From assembly GCF_027943255.1 (NCBI RefSeq), contig NC_072894.1:76919601-76983600 (forward strand): a stretch of DNA of 64,000 nucleotides, in the 5' to 3' direction. Position numbers and translations under genes: made by a program. Each line of letters begins with the position of its first letter. Within the stretch, counting starts at the first letter, position 1. The notes below the pieces were generated by a model. That model ran no database searches. It worked only from the letters and a program-made list of their open reading frames with translations, and was not told the origin of the DNA. The stretch comes from Anastrepha obliqua. Lineage: Eukaryota; Arthropoda; Insecta; Diptera; Tephritidae. Of the stretch, positions 59,401 through 64,000 are shown piece by piece.

Positions 59401-60488
59401 TAATATAAAGGGGTTTCCAATAAGAGGTGTTATTTTGATATTCAAAGAAAAATGCCATTTTTTAATATAATTGATCTAATCTTTATTTCATTGTAAAGAG
59501 GAAGGTATGCCGTTAATAAATAACAACAGGCAAATGACCTCCACGACCACGCTTATGGGACAATATTCTTTTCATGAAATTTTCCATAACCGAATTGCAA
59601 AGTGGCTGACCTACTTCCACGATAGCCTCACGAATTCAATCTAAATCTTTCTTCAAGAGTGTCAGACTGGCACTTCAACCATTTCACCTACCTACCTAGG
59701 TATGCCGAAACCAATGAAAAAGGTAAGAAATTAAATATATATTCCTGCGATACTGTCGCATTTGCCACATATTCCCATACAAATGCTTGTGAATGCATGT
59801 CTGGTCAGATCCGGGCGCCCAACTGAAGATTTTAGAAAAGGTTAACAAAACGTATTCAACACTTAATATAAAAAAATAAAAATGAAAGTATCCGTAGTAC
59901 TCAAAAATGAAATAGTCAAAACTAGAGCACACCCTTCTCAATAGTAACTTCCTTTTTAAACGGTTTTTCGTGATACATACATTCATACTATATTTTAGAA
60001 CAGACCAAGTGTTTGGCCGAGCTCTACCTCCTATTTGTGGCATGTATCATGATGTTTTTCAACAAATGGAGGGACCTACAATTTTACGCCGACTCCGAAC
60101 GGCAAATGGTTTTTTATGAGGAGCTTTTTCAAGGCAGAAATACACTCGGAGGCTTGCCATTGCCTGCTGAGGGGCGACGTAATATATATTAAAAAGAAAA
60201 ACACTTTTTGCTATCATTTAGTGTTTCGTGCCTAAAGATTCGAATATGGGCGCTTCTGAATGATAATCACGCACCAACCCATTCGGGTTATCATAAATGT
60301 AATATCATAATTGCATCGTCCAAATAAAATGAAAACAATTTTGAAAATCTTTCACTTCACCTAAAATTAATACATACAGGTATACATATGCATCTTTATA
60401 ATAAAATTTTAATAAATTTAGACTCTACTTACATTTCAACACGTTCGACTTTAATGCCCCATGCGTCAGTTGCTTCGTCCAGTTGAAC
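50203..60488 (-). CDS. stomatin/MEC-2/podocin-family protein, 3' part (three coding exons)
   Basis: Three minus-strand exons (60433-60488, 50604-50784, 50203-50409) join in frame to 147 residues. They give [18 protein letters not shown], then [54 protein letters not shown] and a Gln-rich tail ending QTSSM. This is the C-terminal half of the SPFH (stomatin) domain, including the alanine-rich coiled-coil helix, and the family's C-terminal oligomerisation segment. Such proteins sit as a hairpin on the inner plasma membrane and organise cholesterol-rich domains and ion channels. The N-terminal membrane hairpin and first half of SPFH must come from exons beyond 64000; none was found in 60489-64000. 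It resembles the Drosophila stomatin-like genes (Mec2, CG42540 and relatives), but the paralogue was not decided. The neighbour Src64B lies tail-to-tail with it. Confidence 0.93.
50604..50784 (-). CDS. stomatin-like internal exon (end of SPFH domain, coiled coil)
   Basis: The exon starts after ttacag with one base completing Ile, then 60 codons from [10 protein letters not shown] through [20 protein letters not shown]. It ends with CAG before the donor gtaata. The Ala/Glu-rich helix [20 protein letters not shown] is the family hallmark. The Met in VQLQRAM is an internal residue, not a start. Confidence 0.95.
51000..51615 (+). pseudogene. non-LTR retrotransposon reverse-transcriptase fragment
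   Basis: Plus-strand frames show [18 protein letters not shown], then [38 protein letters not shown] and the palm motif [20 protein letters not shown] with the first catalytic Asp. [15 protein letters not shown] and [11 protein letters not shown] follow. The order matches RT domains of RTE/CR1-like elements. The YADD box and beyond are absent. It has several frameshifts. It may belong to the same family as the C-terminal pieces at 46200 and 16030. Confidence 0.8.
51757..52400 (-). pseudogene. non-LTR retrotransposon C-terminal region with Cys-rich block
   Basis: On the minus strand: [19 protein letters not shown], a stop, then [20 protein letters not shown] and [12 protein letters not shown]. 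The zinc-binding-like [19 protein letters not shown] follows, then [20 protein letters not shown]. This matches the end of I-type elements (arginine-rich RCGLL, then C..C....H). The final Cys is replaced (RRLPAL), which would impair metal binding. Confidence 0.75.
52540..52775 (+). pseudogene. non-LTR retrotransposon extreme C-terminus and tail
   Basis: Frames give [16 protein letters not shown], then [17 protein letters not shown], followed by a GACGATGACGATGATAATAA tail. This is the common insect RT ending (GRRRGRP, then DREEWR...AKAHPGL). The short-repeat tail marks the 3' end of the retrotransposon. Confidence 0.65.
54198..54232 (+). repeat. CAGCA-type repeat, head only
   Basis: GTTGTTGTTATTGTAGCAGC matches the head of the copy at 24032; the rest is absent. 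Confidence 0.45.
54942..55095 (+). repeat. unclassified dispersed repeat, copy B
   Basis: Partner of 44931-45065: TATGCAGAAATTACCAGCG, GGCGATATC, CTCATTAGTTGAAAATATGC, TTTTACTTAGGGAGACATGG and AATTGAAAACTTTGA. It has about 20 extra bases before GGCGATATC. Confidence 0.8.
56208..56408 (-). repeat. SINE copy 10 (minus strand, tRNA-like head complete)
   Basis: Read on the minus strand it starts GGCGGCCGCCGTAGCCGAAT at 56408, has B-box GGTTCGAATCTC, and continues to the CTTCCATTTG region, where it ends early. It has internal deletions and lacks the 3' portion. It is sense with the stomatin-like gene. Confidence 0.87.
57070..57330 (-). pseudogene. non-LTR retrotransposon RT thumb fragment
   Basis: The minus strand shows [20 protein letters not shown], then [16 protein letters not shown], close to the usual YLGVILD.KL.W....E...KA..AL..C.RM of jockey/R1-like reverse transcriptases. 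It is a short piece with shifted flanks. Confidence 0.65.
59405..59640 (-). mobile_element. Tc1/mariner-superfamily 3' end
   Basis: The minus-strand frame gives [20 protein letters not shown], then [14 protein letters not shown], the C-terminal motif of this transposase group. A terminal segment at 59409-59428 reads GGGGTTTCCAATAAGAGGTG. The rest of the element is absent. Confidence 0.6.
60008..60288 (-). repeat. SINE copy 11 (minus strand)
   Basis: The reverse complement reads AACCCGAATGGGTTGGTGCG, then the body including GCCATTTGCCGTTCGGAGTCGG-type blocks, and ends GAGCTCGGCCAAACAC near 60010. The B-box is degenerate (ATTCGAAT). It lies just inside the intron near the 60433 donor of the stomatin-like gene. 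Confidence 0.85.
60433..60488 (-). CDS. stomatin-like internal exon (56 bp)
   Basis: The short exon lies between acceptor actatag (ending 60489) and donor gtaagt (60432-60427). It encodes [18 protein letters not shown] plus two bases of Ile. This is the conserved block just before KDVRLP in stomatins, and the phase fits the 50784 exon exactly. Confidence 0.93.
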
Positions 60489-61238
60489 CTATAGTCGTTC
60501 ACATGGAGTTTTGCCGTTGTTGTTTGAATTGGCGGCAGCAGAAATCATTGTTGGATAATAAAACGATGATACGTTTCATCGCAATTCCAAATTGAAATCC
60601 ATATCAGCGGTAGGGCGCAAAGCAAAACAAACAACAAAATATATAGGTATTAGTTTCAGTTTTCTTATTGACCTCTACATACAAATATACGCAAATAAAA
60701 ATTTAAGTTTTAAATGTCTGAAAATGTGCGCTGATTTTGCCATTGGTGTTCTTGTCTATGGACCGTCTTACCAATGAAATCCAATATTTGATTAGTTGAC
60801 ATGATGAGTTGAGTTGCTTTTAAATCCGGCCGTTTTTCCAAGAGGATATTTGTTTAAGTCCATGGCGAAGAGCATGATAGCTGATCGATTTACTGCTAAA
60901 TCTTTTGAAATTTCAAACTCTTATCTCTTTACAAGAATATTAATTTTTTTTTCAATGATTATAAACGACTATATTGCAACGAATGTAAGAACATTGCAAC
61001 GATTTGATTTAAGCGCTTAAAAGAAAGCTGTAGTCTCTGTTTTACTCAAATTGCCGAATACTTTGTAAATTTCCATTGAATTAAATTTTTAAAATGAAAT
61101 AGGTTTTTTCTTGAATAAAATACGTAAGCCTTATTCTATTTTCCCTTTCTATTGAGTTGAGTAATTAGTATGCGTACCTTCTAAAGAACCAATGTAATTA
61201 AATGGCCTAAATAAATTTTTGGTGTTTTAACATACATA

Positions 61239-61700
61239 CGAGGGGCGGCGGTTAAGTTCGGAACATAAGGTAACGAAGAGTCATCACTTCGTTGCGTCAG
61301 TCACTGTTAGCTGGTGTTTTGGTTCACTTACAGTTATCCCTAAAAATTCTCGCAATTGGAAGCAGCGCGCCGTGATTAAATTTCTTGGTTAAATAAAAAA
61401 TACCTATACCGAAGCAGATTTTTTGAAAATATGTCATCGGGTTTGAAGGATTCTGTATTGTCATACCATATAAATGGCATAGTTATTTCAATAGAAAAGT
61501 AACGACAGGGACCGACTCGACAATCAGGGACGATTGGAGAGTTGTACAGATTTCTTGGAGTTGAGTCAAGGAGATTAGGATGCAACCTTCAGCCGCAATG
61601 TGCAACTTGGATTCGCCCAAGTAAAAGTCGATGCAATAAACAGAGACATTAAAAAGGGAAAAGTCGACTGCTAAGAGCTTTTGTTAATTGATTACTTGCC
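61239..61700 (+). mobile_element. possible mariner-type remnant
   Basis: TACGAGGGGCGGCGGTTAAG at 61238 resembles mariner terminal repeats and begins with the same CGAGGGG as the 9645 element. Downstream, NWKQRAVIKFL is reminiscent of a transposase N-terminus. Nothing further is convincing and no second terminal repeat was found. Confidence 0.25.
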
Positions 61701-62112
61701 TAAAGGAACTAAATACAATAATATTACGAGGACGAAGAATTTCGGATAACTGTAATATGAAGCCAGCTGTATAAAACCGTTGAAAAGATAATATATCTAA
61801 AGAGTATTTTTTCAGTAGCATAAGCATATGATACTCACTATGTGGGAAGTGTATTTGAGTTTGAATAGCTTAGACCGTGAACTTATCAGCCGCCCTTTGT
61901 TCAGCTTCACACTTTAGTGCGCTTCAATGGCAAATTGACAATCATTGGCTCAGTATGTATGTAAACTTTGTAATAAATATTTAAGGAATTTCAGAACAAG
62001 AAAATGTGTCCAAAATTTAGCAGTTAGTGTTCCACTTTGCGCCCGCCAGTAGGTTTGATGTCTTTCCTCTTCGTATTGAGACTGTTCCTAAACTGGAAAA
62101 ATCGGATGTGCA

Positions 62113-62375
62113 ATGAGCAGAGACACAAAATCGTTTATTCTTATAAATGTTGAATGTTGGTTGACTGCTGTTGTGGAAAAAGTTGCTGGCTTAATAAATG
62201 GTAGAGGGAGGATAATAAATTTTATTACAAAGGCTAAAGTACACCGGGAAAGATCCATTCCGCGTGACTTATCTACCATAAATACAAGATGGGACAAAGT
62301 TAAGACGATAGCATCTAACCGCATACGATGCAGAAGCCTTGAGGACCTATCCTCCTCAAAGGAAATAAAAATGTG
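62113..62375 (+). pseudogene. possible non-LTR retrotransposon C-terminal tail
   Basis: The 91-codon open frame ends TRWDKVKTIASNRIRCRSLE followed by DLSSSKE. This resembles the final segment of the RT family at 46200 (KEIK...A.DR.RWR.LV..LCSS). The first 50 codons are not recognised. Other possibility: a chance frame. Confidence 0.35.
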
Positions 62376-62385
62376 TATCTGTATG

Positions 62386-62664
62386 TAGCCACCGTAGCCG
62401 GATGAGTTGGTGAAATACTAGGAATGAAACACCAAATAAGTGACCAAATTTTTTCTACTAGCGGTTGCTGCTCTGTAGCTATCGACTAACCGCCACGTGT
62501 GTTTCTACTATGAAAAAGCTCCGCATAAAAAATCCATCTGCTGTTCGGAGGTGGCGTAAAACTGTAGTATTTGTACCATTTGTGCAGCAACAACAAAAGG
62601 CACGCCACAAATCAGAGGAGGAGCTCGGGCAAATACTCAAAAAGGCTGTACGCGCCAATTATAG
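62386..62664 (+). repeat. SINE copy 12 (diverged)
   Basis: Begins GCCACCGTAGCCGGATGAGT and keeps CACCAAATAAGTGACC, CTATGAAAAAGCTCCGCATA, CAACAAAAGGCACGCCACAA, GGAGGAGCTCGG and GTACGCGCCAATTATA. The B-box is lost. The plus-strand 83-codon frame over it is not a gene. Confidence 0.8.
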
Positions 62665-63544
62665 ATATTTTATATATATATTGAGCATTTGGTTATTCTT
62701 GGCTCAAAATAGCTAGCCGTAAAATGTGGCAGAATAGTATAAAAGTGTAATTGAAAGGCGGACTAATTCTGTGCCCATATGCACTAGTTTCGTACTCTAC
62801 TAAGTATATGCCGTGTAATTCTCTATTTGCTATCAATACACTCACATATACATATTTCCATACGCCTCAATCGATCATGCATACATACGCACGTATTTCC
62901 AATCAATCCGCGTGTCGTTCTCAACTGAGTGTTTATTTATTTTATATTCACTTTCGTCCATTCGGTAAATACATATAACACATATACCTGCAAACATACC
63001 TAAGTATGTATGCGCATATCCTCTTTGCAATATTTTCCAAACTTTTCGATTTGTATGCATCATATGCAGTGTTGCAAGTATTTGTTAATGTTAATGTGAT
63101 TTGAGTTGGTGATTTTTTCGAATTTGTATGCAAAACACTGAACTTTGCATCAGTGATTTTGGTCATGCATAAAATACCCGTTTGTATGTGTTGCTATATT
63201 TGCATGCATTGTTTATGTACGCTCCATAGCATCAAATGGCTTGACAATTGAGAAGCGAAGGACATACTGATGGCTGACCCGGCGGGCAGACAAGTATAGT
63301 AGATACCACTGCGGTGTAAAAGACAAGGAAGTCGGAAATCGAACGCGGGAAGAGAGAGGGAGAGAAAGAGTTATGTAGGTAAAGGCTGTTTATGTAAGCA
63401 CAACAATAGGCAGAGTGAAAATTTATTCAGCTTTTTTGCATGAGCGTGACATAGGTATCCTTATGCACAACAGGATACTTTGTGATAAAAAAAAAAAATA
63501 GTTGCACTGAACTATGGTCTGGAAGTCAATATTTTTGTCATAAA
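62665..63544. other. no gene recognised
   Basis: Mixed sequence with CATA-type microsatellite words (62840-63020) and a purine-rich patch at 63340-63375. No upstream stomatin exon was found here. Confidence 0.55.
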
Positions 63545-64000
63545 TTTTTTTTTGACACCTGCTCTTCTTAGAATTTCATCGAGGTCAAAAAGCTGTCGAA
63601 ACAGCCCGAGACATTTGCAACGTGTATGGAGAAGGTGTCATAGGCGAGTCTGCAGACCGGAAATTGTTTGCAAAGTTCAAAACTGGCGACTTTGACGTCG
63701 ATGACACCTCCCGCAGCGGAAGGTCTTCTGCATTCGTTGAAGAACGTCCCAAATCAATTTTGAAGTATATAGAACGGAGTCATGAATTGCAGAAAAAATA
63801 AGCTGCGATCATGAAACGATTCTCAATCACCTCCATTCAATGAGATTTACCGAAAAATTGAGAGCATGGGTGCTGTTTAAGCAAAAATGTAAAACGTGTG
63901 ATCACTTCGAAGCTGTACAATCAATGAATTTTATTGAGCGTCTCATTTTAAGTACAAAGCAGAATATCAGGAAAATAACTATTTAAAGCTAACTGTGCAT
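63545..64000 (+). pseudogene. mariner transposase N-terminal part, running off the window
   Basis: The frame reads EFHRGQKAVETARDICNVYG, then GVIGESADRKLFAKFKTGDF and DVDDTSRSGRSSAFVEE, the N-terminal helix-turn-helix of the mariner branch that gave rise to human SETMAR. After a stop and frameshift it continues CDHETILNHLHSMRFTEKL. The catalytic core would lie beyond 64000 if present. It is a different branch from the elements at 9645 and 14663. Confidence 0.85.

Larger units (their letters stand above)
50785..60432 (-). other. stomatin-like gene intron (9.6 kb)
   Basis: The donor gtaagt is at 60432-60427 and the acceptor ends at 50785. The intron is phase 2. It contains an RT fragment, two further non-LTR fragments, an RT C-terminal piece, a Tc1/mariner end, two SINEs and an unclassified repeat. 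Stretches 52776-54197 and 55096-56207 show nothing recognisable. Confidence 0.9.

Overview
This window looks like euchromatic DNA from a higher fly (Diptera: Brachycera), most likely a tephritid fruit fly or close relative. The two host genes are spliced with fly-type GT-AG junctions and are very close to Drosophila proteins as I remember them. The surrounding DNA is AT-rich and crowded with Tc1/mariner elements, non-LTR retrotransposons and a tRNA-derived SINE. The genus is not determined; family level is inference.

Host gene 1 (+ strand, coding 2417-21758) is a complete Src-family non-receptor tyrosine kinase, orthologous to Drosophila Src64B. Five coding exons (2417-2648, 19223-19445, 19537-19790, 20748-21055, 21144-21758) join in frame to 543 codons plus stop. 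They encode an acylated SH4 N-terminus, then SH3, SH2 and kinase domains and a C-terminal regulatory tyrosine. The first coding intron is about 16.6 kb and is packed with transposon debris. It includes two nearly full-length mariner elements (9645-10911 on + and 14663-15914 on -).

Host gene 2 (- strand, coding 60488 down to 50203) is the 3' part of a stomatin/MEC-2/podocin-family gene. Three coding exons (60433-60488, 50604-50784, 50203-50409) give the end of the stomatin (SPFH) domain and a Gln-rich cytoplasmic tail. Its 5' exons were not found and probably lie beyond 64000. The 9.6-kb intron between the first two visible exons again holds retrotransposon and SINE fragments.

Between the genes (about 22.4-50.2 kb) I see no convincing host coding exon. 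The space holds mobile-element remnants, microsatellites and AT-rich sequence. The most notable repeat is a tRNA-derived SINE with about 12 copies across the window. One copy (28318-28645) is flanked by a perfect 14-bp target-site duplication, and another is nested inside a non-LTR RNase H domain. A second dispersed repeat with a GTTGTTGTTGTAGCAGCA-type head and an internal CCCC/GGGG hairpin, and a third unclassified repeat pair (44931/54942), were also found. I found no CRISPR, operon, rRNA or true tRNA gene, and no previously undescribed multigene system. The novelty lies in the repeats and in how they are arranged around two conserved membrane-signalling genes.
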